DNA from: Dysgonamonadaceae bacterium
Lineage (GTDB): Bacteria; Bacteroidota; Bacteroidia; Bacteroidales; Azobacteroidaceae
Length of the DNA: 5,797 nt
Reading direction: 5' to 3'
Assembly: GCA_031287395.1 (NCBI GenBank)
Contig: JAITTA010000057.1
Coordinates: 1-5,797, forward strand
Numbering within the stretch: the stretch's first letter is position 1; every line of letters begins with the position of its first letter. Of the stretch, positions 1-5,797 are shown piece after piece. The translations under genes were made by a program, and so were the position numbers. Under the pieces are notes generated by a model. The model searched no databases, was not told the origin of the DNA, and was given only the letters and a program-made list of their open reading frames with translations.

Positions 1-2717
1 ATGCGCTTTATGTATTAACCCAATCCGGGTTAGTAAAAATGGATATCGACACAGAACGTTTTTATCCGGTAAGTGAAATACCCGATATCAGGAAAGCATT
101 GTCAAATATATATGTATATACATTTTTCATCGATAGCAAAGACCGTTTGTGGTGCATCAAAGTAAACGGCTTTCTGTCGATTCACCTGAAAACCGGGAAT
201 ATAAAAGAATACAATTACGATACATCGGACGAACAGCCGGCCGGATATTTAAATGATATCACCGATATATTCGAAAACCACAAGGGAGAATTATTTTTTG
301 CTTCATTAGGTTCCGGTATCCTTAGGTACAATTCCGATTCGGACAATTTTGACAATTATACGGAAGAAAAAAACGGTTTGCCAAGTAATTATTGTTATCA
401 CATATCAGAAGCTCCATCCGGCAAATTGATTGTGTTGTATAACAAAGGATTCGCCTTCTTCAATCCGGAAAAACCGGATGAATATTCATTCAGAACGTCT
501 TCCGGGTTTCCTATTATCGGGTTCAACAAAGGAAATACCGTCTATGTAACCCGTGATAAAGAAATATTTATCGGAGGAATAAACGGATTGATTTCTTTCA
601 GAGAAAACGATCTTTATAAAATTAATAAAGATTACACTCTCTTTTTCGATAAATTGTTTATCAATAACAAACAAGTTTATCCCGGAGATAAATTCGGAAT
701 ACTGGAAAAAACACTTCCGCTTTGTTCCAAAATAGATTTAAAATACAACCAGAATAACATCTCCGTCGAATTTGCGACATCCAACTATCTGCAAATAATG
801 AAACATAATTACGAGTATAAACTGGAAGGATTCGACAAGGACTGGATATCAACGGATACAAAAATAATTTCATATACGAATTTAAATACCGGTACATACA
901 CCTTATATGTGCGTGAAGCATTGAAACAAGGACAAAAGGATGGTAAAATACATTCACTTATCTTCAAAATCAAACCGCCGTTCTTACTGACAACTACAGC
1001 CTTTATTGTTTACGGTATTTTGTTATTATTGGTTATTGTCGGTATTTTCCGGTTTTATATATGGCGTACGAAACTGAAAACTACCCTGGAGTTCGAACGG
1101 AAAGATAAAGAACGAATCGAAGAATTGAACCGCACCAAGCTAAGGTTTTTCACCAATGTATCCCACGAATTCAGAACTCCTCTCACATTAATCATAGGAC
1201 AAGTGGAAACACTCCTCTTACAAAGTGATTTAAATCTGAAAATACATAATAAACTGGTAAAAATACATAAAAACACAAATCACCTGTTAAGCCTGATATC
1301 AGAACTACTTGAATTCAGAAAACAGGAACAGGGTTTTTACAAATTGAATATAAAACATGTTGAGTTGATTGCTTATCTAAAAAACATATACCATTCTTTC
1401 CATGATCATGCCGCACAAAAACAGATAAAATATAAATTAGACTATTCGGAAAAAGAAATCCACGTATATATAGATCCTGTACACTTGCAGAAAGCTATTT
1501 TCAATCTCCTTTCAAATGCTTTTAAATATACACCCCCGGGAGGGGAAATAACCCTCAAAGTCAAAATACAGGAACAGGAAGTTCTTATCCGGATAACAGA
1601 CAACGGAATAGGTATTCCTCCCGAATCATTGAATAGAATATTCGAACGTTTTTACCAATTGGAATACAGATCTTCGGGACTGACACTGGGTACGGGCATC
1701 GGTCTTGCCCTAACCAAAGAAATTATAATTGCCCACAAAGGGAAAATCTCCGTAGAAAGCACCTTGAATGAGGGTAGTATTTTCACTATATCCCTCAAAA
1801 TGGGAACAGCCCATTTTTCGGAAGAAGAACTTCATTATGGAGAACCTACGGCAAATGAAACAACACAAAATATTGATATACAATATATTGATGATATAGA
1901 AAATGGAAAAGAATCTGTTTTTACGGAAGGCAATATTACCGGGAATAAAGAAAAACCGGTGGTTCTGATCGTAGAGGATAATGAAGCATTGTTAGAAGTG
2001 CTTACCGAATCTTTTGCTCCTTATTATAACTTACATACGGTTCTAAACGGGAAGAAAGGATTGGAAATGGTTCATAAAATACAACCCGACCTGGTAATAA
2101 GCGACATTATAATGCCCGAAATATCAGGAAAAGAACTCTGTTACCGGTTGAAAAACAATGTCATAACATCTCATATTCCGGTAATCCTTCTCACAGCGCA
2201 GGTAACCGACAACCAGATGATAGAGGGGTATCTGTTTGGCGCCGACGATTATATCACCAAACCGTTTAATATCAAGCTACTGATAGCCAGGTGTAATAAC
2301 TTGGTAAAAAACAGGCAATTGCTTTATAAAAAGTTCGCAAATCAGGAAGAAAACGTCACGACTTCCAATAATACGATCGTAGAACAGGACCGGGAACTGA
2401 TAGACAAAACCATAAAAATCATAAAAGAAAATTTCAGCAATCCCGAATTCGACATGAACAAACTGGGAACAGCTCTTGGGATGGGAAGAAGCAAACTTTA
2501 CACGAAAATAAAAGAAATAACCGGATTTTCTCCTAATGAATTGACCCTCAATGTCAAATTGCAGGAAGCTGTAAATCTACTGAATACAAAATCCCGCATG
2601 AATATTTCCGAAATAGCTTACGAACTCGGATTTTCGTCTACAAAATACTTTACCAAATGTTTTAAGACATTCTATGGTATTGTACCCCAGGAATGGAGAA
2701 GAAGAAACAAAAAATGA
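1..2717 (+). CDS. Hybrid two-component system sensor/regulator (HTCS), 5'-truncated by the window edge
   Basis: This is an inner-membrane one-protein signalling system that senses a glycan fragment in the periplasm and activates transcription of a utilisation locus. The frame is open to the left edge (codons from base 3 read ALYVLTQSGLVK before the Met at 39), so that Met is internal and the gene starts upstream. Numbering from it, residues 1-195 are beta-propeller-type repeats (GGINGLISF is one blade end). A Y_Y_Y domain spans about 230-312 and a membrane helix about 318-341. The kinase dimerisation region has its H-box at FFTNVSHEFRTPL, with phospho-acceptor His376. The ATPase domain has N493, DNGIGIP at 521-527 and GTGIGLAL at 551-558. 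The receiver (641-755) has D647, phospho-acceptor D689, T719 and K741. An AraC-type double helix-turn-helix spans about 788-890. All key residues are intact. Full-length family members usually exceed 1,300 residues, so roughly the first third is missing. The ligand cannot be inferred. Confidence 0.96.
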   Translation, partial: ALYVLTQSGLVKMDIDTERFYPVSEIPDIRKALSNIYVYTFFIDSKDRLWCIKVNGFLSIHLKTGNIKEYNYDTSDEQPAGYLNDITDIFENHKGELFFASLGSGILRYNSDSDNFDNYTEEKNGLPSNYCYHISEAPSGKLIVLYNKGFAFFNPEKPDEYSFRTSSGFPIIGFNKGNTVYVTRDKEIFIGGINGLISFRENDLYKINKDYTLFFDKLFINNKQVYPGDKFGILEKTLPLCSKIDLKYNQNNISVEFATSNYLQIMKHNYEYKLEGFDKDWISTDTKIISYTNLNTGTYTLYVREALKQGQKDGKIHSLIFKIKPPFLLTTTAFIVYGILLLLVIVGIFRFYIWRTKLKTTLEFERKDKERIEELNRTKLRFFTNVSHEFRTPLTLIIGQVETLLLQSDLNLKIHNKLVKIHKNTNHLLSLISELLEFRKQEQGFYKLNIKHVELIAYLKNIYHSFHDHAAQKQIKYKLDYSEKEIHVYIDPVHLQKAIFNLLSNAFKYTPPGGEITLKVKIQEQEVLIRITDNGIGIPPESLNRIFERFYQLEYRSSGLTLGTGIGLALTKEIIIAHKGKISVESTLNEGSIFTISLKMGTAHFSEEELHYGEPTANETTQNIDIQYIDDIENGKESVFTEGNITGNKEKPVVLIVEDNEALLEVLTESFAPYYNLHTVLNGKKGLEMVHKIQPDLVISDIIMPEISGKELCYRLKNNVITSHIPVILLTAQVTDNQMIEGYLFGADDYITKPFNIKLLIARCNNLVKNRQLLYKKFANQEENVTTSNNTIVEQDRELIDKTIKIIKENFSNPEFDMNKLGTALGMGRSKLYTKIKEITGFSPNELTLNVKLQEAVNLLNTKSRMNISEIAYELGFSSTKYFTKCFKTFYGIVPQEWRRRNKK

Positions 2718-2730
2718 ATACTATAAAATT

Positions 2731-3996
2731 TCAATTATCCCGTTTTTCAATAAGCCTGGAATATCTTGTCAACGCTTCCAGAAAATAGTAATCCGCATAC
2801 ACCAAAGGTTTATCTATTTCGGATTTGTGAGGAATACTTCCCACACAATGCTTTAAAAGGAAACCGGCATTTGTACCTAATGAAGCTCTGTAAGATGGTG
2901 AAGACAAACTGTGTAGCATCCTCACAGCATAATCTGTGTAAACCGGATTTCCTGAATACTCTGCCAATTCGAACAAAGCCGAACAAACAATAGCAGCGGC
3001 AGACACATCTCTCAGTTTCTCCCGGAATTGTACCGCATACGACTTACCTTCAGGAACGTACCCCGGTTCTCCTACATTGAAATCCCATAACGGAATCAAA
3101 TCTTCAGGCAAACCGTCTATATACTTTTTAGTTGCTTTTATGGCGGCTTCCAGGAGACGATGATCTTTCGTTTCACGGTAGACCATCGTAAATCCATAAA
3201 TTGCCCAGGCCTGTCCGCGGGACCAGGTTGAATTATCGCTAAAACCCTGACAAGTAGCCCGATCCAGAACCTTTCCACTGATAGTATCATAATCAATGAC
3301 ATGGTAAGTACTGAAATCTTCCCGGAAATGATTTTTCAACGTTGTTTCGGAATGTTTCACCGCAATATCGTAAAATTTCCTGTTTTCACTGATTCTGGAT
3401 GCATAGAACAGCATTTCCAGGTTCATCATATTATCTATAATCACCGGATAAAACCATTCTGTGGTATCATTCCATGCTTTACGGTAATTCCACGACTTGA
3501 TTGCTCCGGTATTTTCGTTGAAACGCGAGGAAAGGGAATGGGCGCTTTCGACCAGAATCTCCCGGTATTCGGGTTTGGGAAATAAACGTTCGGCATTGCC
3601 ATAACTGCAATACATCATAAAGCCAAGGTCGTGATGTCCGGTAAATGTTTTCAATGGTTCCAACGAAGCCGTCCATTTTTCGGCAACGTCTTTCCACCGG
3701 GAATCTCCCGTCAGTTCGTACAGGTACCATAACGAACCGGGAAAGAACCCCGGAGTCCAGTCGTACATTCCTGTGACGACCAGGCCTCCATCGTTATCCA
3801 TCGTACGAGGATAATTCTTCCCTGTGGGATCTCCTACAGACTGTAACAATCTTTCAGTTTGAGATGCAGCAAATTCCACATTTTCCTTTATAAAATCTTT
3901 TTGACTATTCTGACTAATGACCGGTAACGGAAATGTGAAAAACAAAAGTAAAAACAATCTGAATATTAACTTATTTTTTATCTGTACAAATTTCAT
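2731..3996 (-). CDS. Secreted GH88 unsaturated glucuronyl hydrolase
   Basis: This enzyme should remove a 4,5-unsaturated uronic acid from the non-reducing end of lyase-generated oligosaccharides, by the hydration mechanism of GH88, probably in the periplasm. Numbering from the ATG at 3996 (421 residues), a basic N-terminus and hydrophobic stretch (11-27) ending at VISQ form a signal peptide. The mature part is one (alpha/alpha)6-type domain with DWTPGFFPG (79-87), HHDLGFMMY (121-129), IIDNMMNLEML (186-196), STWSRGQAWAIYGF (256-269) and VYADYYFLEAL near the C-terminus. D123 and D188 match the two catalytic aspartates of Bacillus GL1 UGL (D88 and D149, from memory). Position 249 is Cys where I recall a binding His in that enzyme. 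An in-frame ATG at 4017 would add seven residues. I prefer 3996 because MKF gives a normal signal peptide and its upstream sequence resembles that of the neighbouring DUF2264 start. It is probably co-transcribed behind that gene. Preference among sulfated, unsulfated, GAG or plant substrates cannot be read. Confidence 0.93.
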   Translation of the reverse strand: MKFVQIKNKLIFRLFLLLFFTFPLPVISQNSQKDFIKENVEFAASQTERLLQSVGDPTGKNYPRTMDNDGGLVVTGMYDWTPGFFPGSLWYLYELTGDSRWKDVAEKWTASLEPLKTFTGHHDLGFMMYCSYGNAERLFPKPEYREILVESAHSLSSRFNENTGAIKSWNYRKAWNDTTEWFYPVIIDNMMNLEMLFYASRISENRKFYDIAVKHSETTLKNHFREDFSTYHVIDYDTISGKVLDRATCQGFSDNSTWSRGQAWAIYGFTMVYRETKDHRLLEAAIKATKKYIDGLPEDLIPLWDFNVGEPGYVPEGKSYAVQFREKLRDVSAAAIVCSALFELAEYSGNPVYTDYAVRMLHSLSSPSYRASLGTNAGFLLKHCVGSIPHKSEIDKPLVYADYYFLEALTRYSRLIEKRDN

Positions 3997-4066
3997 GTGC
4001 GTATGATTTATTCGCATAAGTTCATTTTTGAAGGTTATACAGCTTTCGCAGGTTCATTATTTTGAT

Positions 4067-4086
4067 GGACATCATGGTACATGTCC
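4067..4086 (-). repeat. Small inverted repeat between DUF2264 and GH88 genes
   Basis: GGACAT and ATGTCC are perfect six-base arms around an eight-base loop, just past the DUF2264 stop codon in transcription order. No run of T follows on the minus strand, so it does not look like an intrinsic terminator, and read-through into GH88 is expected. It may be a mild transcript-stability element or chance. Confidence 0.3.
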
Positions 4087-4092
4087 GTTTCT

Positions 4093-5343
4093 TTATTGTT
4101 TAACAGACTCATGGTAATCCCTCGGAAAAGGCTTACTGCTCCATGCTTTTTGGGAAGTCCACTCTTCGGCAGGAGATGTCCAAAACGGATGATCGGCAGG
4201 CAATCCCAAAGGCAAAAATACCAGAGACGTGATGTATAAGCTGCCGTTATTCGTATAATAATCTGCCAGCTCAGGCTGATGACCGACAAACCCGAGTTGC
4301 AGATATCCCTCTTTATTGAAATTATCCGCCACGGAAAACATCCTTTTCATAACGCAGGTAAGCGCATTTCTAACCTGCCCGTTTGTCATGGTCTTTGGTA
4401 AACCGTATTTCCAAGCCGACAAAGCCAAGGTCTGAAACGCCCCCATACGGTAAGTCATAGACCGCCCCACTGCCGGAAAAGAGGCTTCCGGAGAAACCAG
4501 GCGTTCCATCAATTGATTGTACCGTTGCATCCGTCTGAGAGCAAGGTCGAACTTGACGGGACTGTTTATTTTTTTACGATCCATGACCTCGATGATTTCC
4601 ACAAACATCGGATGCATCACATACCCGTTGTAATAATCGAGGGAATATTCCGGTCCATCGGAATACCAACCGTCGCCCAAATACCACTCGTTCATTTTAC
4701 GGACAGAAACATCAAGCACGTAACCGTCGTATTCTTCATCTATCGAAGCCAGGAACACTTCGATCATCGCTCTGAAAAGCAACCAGTTATTATACGCCGG
4801 ACGGATCTTTCTAAGGGCTTTGAATTCCTTTATATAACGCTCCTTCGTGATCGGATCCAAGGATTCCCACAATACTTTCGGTGCACGGATAAAACTGTTT
4901 GCTATATAGGCGGCATCGACCAGAACCTGACCGGAACCATTCCACAACAGATAATCGGGATTATCAGGATTCACGGCATGAACATAGCCCGCTAATGCCC
5001 ATTCACGTATTTGCTTGCGTTGTTTCCCTTCGGGCGTATCATCGTCCGGAAGATTAAGCCAGGGTGCAACTCCGGCCATCAAACGGCCGAAAGCTTCCAT
5101 ATAGGCCACATCTTTATTTCGACCGTCCCATGTCGGACTATACTCCATAAGCATATTTTTCTTCAGCTCACCCTTACTCATATTGCTAAGCACCGGCTCG
5201 GAAATCTTGTAAAGCAGATTAACCCAATAAGTCCTGTCACTTACCGGCCTTTGTTCTGCATTTTTAGTTTTTTGTGAAAAAACATTCACATTGCAAACCA
5301 GGCAGATTACAATAATCGAAAACTTCCAACTAATTGTTTTCAT
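4093..5343 (-). CDS. Secreted DUF2264 family protein, putative glycoside hydrolase (GH154-like)
   Basis: This protein of 416 residues begins with a signal peptide (MKTISWKF, then a hydrophobic core at 9-22, with likely cleavage near VFSQ at 21-24), so it is exported. Cys14 and Cys17 lie in the hydrophobic segment but do not form a good lipobox. The rest is a single DUF2264 domain, recognised by YSPTWDGRN (68-76), YMEAFGRLMAG (81-91), NNWLLFRAMIE (185-195), GDGWYSDGPEYSLDYYNGY (223-241), FPAVGRSMTYRMGAFQ (289-304), and the C-terminal GFVGHQPELADYYTNNGSLY (351-370) followed by LPADHPFWTSPAEEW. From memory, this Pfam family overlaps CAZy GH154, where a beta-glucuronidase activity is known; I could not check this. 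It is the first gene of a probable two-gene operon with GH88, which fits action on a uronic acid. Acidic and aromatic residues at 224-244 are candidate active-site positions, but this is inference. No frameshift or truncation is seen. Confidence 0.9.
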   Translation of the reverse strand: MKTISWKFSIIVICLVCNVNVFSQKTKNAEQRPVSDRTYWVNLLYKISEPVLSNMSKGELKKNMLMEYSPTWDGRNKDVAYMEAFGRLMAGVAPWLNLPDDDTPEGKQRKQIREWALAGYVHAVNPDNPDYLLWNGSGQVLVDAAYIANSFIRAPKVLWESLDPITKERYIKEFKALRKIRPAYNNWLLFRAMIEVFLASIDEEYDGYVLDVSVRKMNEWYLGDGWYSDGPEYSLDYYNGYVMHPMFVEIIEVMDRKKINSPVKFDLALRRMQRYNQLMERLVSPEASFPAVGRSMTYRMGAFQTLALSAWKYGLPKTMTNGQVRNALTCVMKRMFSVADNFNKEGYLQLGFVGHQPELADYYTNNGSLYITSLVFLPLGLPADHPFWTSPAEEWTSQKAWSSKPFPRDYHESVKQ

Positions 5344-5397
5344 ACGTACATAATTTTATTTTTAAAGGTCGTATGGAACTCGCGTCATCTTCACCTC

Positions 5398-5440
5398 TCT
5401 GGGTACAAGTTTTGCATGCTCGTTTCATGTGTATCCCAGA
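5398..5440 (-). promoter_or_regulatory. Hairpin-forming inverted repeat in the operon leader
   Basis: On the minus strand TCTGGG-A-TACA (5440-5430) can pair with TGTACCCAGA (5407-5398). This makes a ten-base-pair stem with one bulged A and a 22-base loop. The loop holds two CATG words, one inside GCATGC. The stem is notably GC-rich for this otherwise AT-rich spacer. It lies 55 bases upstream of the DUF2264 start and downstream of both promoter candidates, so it would be transcribed. There is no T-tract after it, so a simple terminator is unlikely. It could be an RNA leader structure or a two-fold symmetric DNA operator; the sequence does not decide. Confidence 0.5.
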
Positions 5441-5465
5441 TTCATTTATTATTTCGTTTTTTGTA

Positions 5466-5473
5466 CAAAAGTA
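5466..5473 (-). promoter_or_regulatory. Second candidate -7 element for the DUF2264-GH88 operon
   Basis: TACTTTTG on the minus strand also fits TAnnTTTG, 46 bases nearer to the gene than the first candidate. No TTG is found at the expected -33 distance, so it is the weaker of the two. If used, the leader would be about 115 bases and would still include the hairpin at 5398-5440. Confidence 0.25.
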
Positions 5474-5511
5474 AATGAATGCAGATTTTAAAAGGCATAA
5501 AATTGTCCGAT

Positions 5512-5541
5512 CAAAGGTATAAAAACATTCGTAAAAACAAT
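5512..5541 (-). promoter_or_regulatory. Probable Bacteroidota-type promoter of the DUF2264-GH88 operon
   Basis: On the minus strand TACCTTTG (5519-5512) matches the Bacteroidota -7 consensus TAnnTTTG exactly. ATTG (5541-5538) lies 18 bases upstream, at about the right distance for the -33 TTG element. Transcription would begin near 5505, giving a leader of about 160 bases before the DUF2264 start at 5343. The match is by eye, and the region is AT-rich enough for some chance hits. Confidence 0.5.
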
Positions 5542-5583
5542 TATTCCCCGCTTTCAGGACAAAATTAAGGCAATATAAATTAA

Positions 5584-5617
5584 AATATTTTTAATCTTTG
5601 CACAATATTTAATCTTT
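5584..5617. repeat. Imperfect direct repeat with TTTAATCTTT core
   Basis: The ten-base word TTTAATCTTT occurs at 5590-5599 and again at 5608-5617, 18 bases apart. Each copy is preceded by AATATT, with two extra T in the first copy. Paired direct repeats roughly two helical turns apart upstream of an operon are compatible with a regulator site, but the words are AT-rich and could be chance. Confidence 0.35.
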
Positions 5618-5630
5618 TTTTACAAAACGT

Positions 5631-5660
5631 GTAAGCTGTAAGCGATGAGGGATGAGGGAT
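5631..5660. repeat. Tandem heptamer array (two pairs of 7-base units)
   Basis: Consecutive seven-base units read GTAAGCT, GTAAGCG, ATGAGGG, ATGAGGG, then AT. The last two full units are identical and the first two differ by one base. The period of seven is kept across the change of unit sequence. Such short arrays can arise by polymerase slippage. No function is implied. Confidence 0.6.
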
Positions 5661-5739
5661 TTTTATACTATTTTGTGGAAAAACTCACATATAAACAAAC
5701 AAAATCATGAACGGATTTATTTTCATAATTAACTTGTAT

Positions 5740-5788
5740 TTAATAAATTATCTCTTGCAAAATTTGCAAAAACGAAATAATTTATTAA
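5740..5788. repeat. Large nested inverted repeat at the right edge
   Basis: The outer arms TTAATAAATTAT (5740-5751) and ATAATTTATTAA (5777-5788) are perfectly complementary over twelve bases. Inside them TTGCAAA (5755-5761) and TTTGCAA (5763-5769) form a second perfect inverted repeat around one base. The two symmetry centres lie two bases apart, so the whole 49-base block can fold as one interrupted hairpin. It could be an operator, a bidirectional terminator for a gene beyond the edge, or the 5' region of a neighbouring gene. No long T-run follows on either strand within view. Confidence 0.6.
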
Positions 5789-5797
5789 CACACACAC

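Larger units (their letters stand above)
5344..5797. other. Gene-free AT-rich upstream region
   Basis: This 454-base stretch has no convincing coding sequence, and stops are frequent in all frames. In order from the DUF2264 start it holds the leader with its hairpin, two promoter candidates, a direct repeat, a heptamer array, the nested inverted repeat, and a short CA run that continues to the last base. It is markedly more AT-rich than the enzyme genes beside it. Whether it also serves a divergent gene to the right cannot be seen. Confidence 0.7.

Noticed and set aside
39..41. ATG at 39 as the true start of the HTCS gene
   Set aside because: The frame stays open upstream to the window edge and encodes propeller-like sequence, so this Met is internal.
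4004..4017. ATG at 4017 as the GH88 start
   Set aside because: It is possible but less likely. It would put a polar stretch (MRINHTH) before a signal peptide that already begins well at the ATG at 3996.
4035..4289. Minus-strand frame of 84 codons overlapping the end of the DUF2264 gene
   Set aside because: It mostly overlaps the clearly conserved C-terminus of DUF2264 in another frame and has no recognisable features, so it is a shadow frame.
4513..4995. Plus-strand frame of 160 codons inside the DUF2264 gene
   Set aside because: It is the opposite strand of a strongly family-conserved coding region. Its His- and Ile-rich composition is typical of antisense reading.
5593..5600. Plus-strand promoter-like AATCTTTG facing right
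   Set aside because: It differs from the -7 consensus at the first base and has no TTG at the -33 distance. No target gene is visible.
5615..5621. T-run at 5615-5621 as an intrinsic terminator
   Set aside because: Only a weak all-AT stem lies before it, and no gene ends there on the plus strand.
5707..5797. Plus-strand frame from ATG at 5707 open to the right edge (begins MNGFIFIINLYL), preceded by an A-rich stretch
   Set aside because: Its composition follows plain AT-rich DNA, it contains the whole nested inverted repeat, and it resembles no protein I know. It is too short to judge before the edge.

Overview
The window reads as a piece of a Bacteroidota (Bacteroides-like) glycan-utilisation locus. 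The evidence is a hybrid two-component sensor/regulator typical of that phylum, secreted uronate-active enzymes with short N-terminal signal peptides, a low GC content, A-rich sequence instead of Shine-Dalgarno motifs before the start codons, and promoter-like sequences matching the Bacteroidota pattern (TTG near -33, TAnnTTTG near -7). I cannot name the genus.

Layout. Bases 1-2717 (+) are the 3' part of a hybrid two-component system (HTCS) gene. It carries the end of a sensor beta-propeller, a Y_Y_Y domain, one membrane segment, a histidine kinase, a receiver and an AraC-type DNA-binding domain in one chain. Its true start lies left of the window. After a 13-base gap, two genes run convergently on the minus strand. 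Reading in transcription order, these are a secreted DUF2264 protein (5343-4093) and a secreted GH88 unsaturated glucuronyl hydrolase (3996-2731, or from 4017). They are 96 bases apart and probably form one operon. Bases 5344-5797 hold no convincing gene. This AT-rich stretch contains a probable promoter for the operon, a long leader with a hairpin, a heptamer tandem repeat, a direct repeat, and a large nested inverted repeat at the right edge.

How they may work together (inference). The HTCS would sense an oligosaccharide in the periplasm and activate the locus. GH88 would remove the 4,5-unsaturated uronic acid that polysaccharide lyases leave on product ends. The DUF2264 protein would act on a related uronic-acid-containing fragment. 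No SusC/SusD pair, lyase or sulfatase is visible, so the substrate (glycosaminoglycan, pectin side chain, ulvan, exopolysaccharide or other) cannot be told from this window. The pairing of GH88 with the poorly characterised DUF2264 family is the most interesting biology here. The most striking unexplained DNA structures are the leader hairpin and the right-edge nested palindrome.
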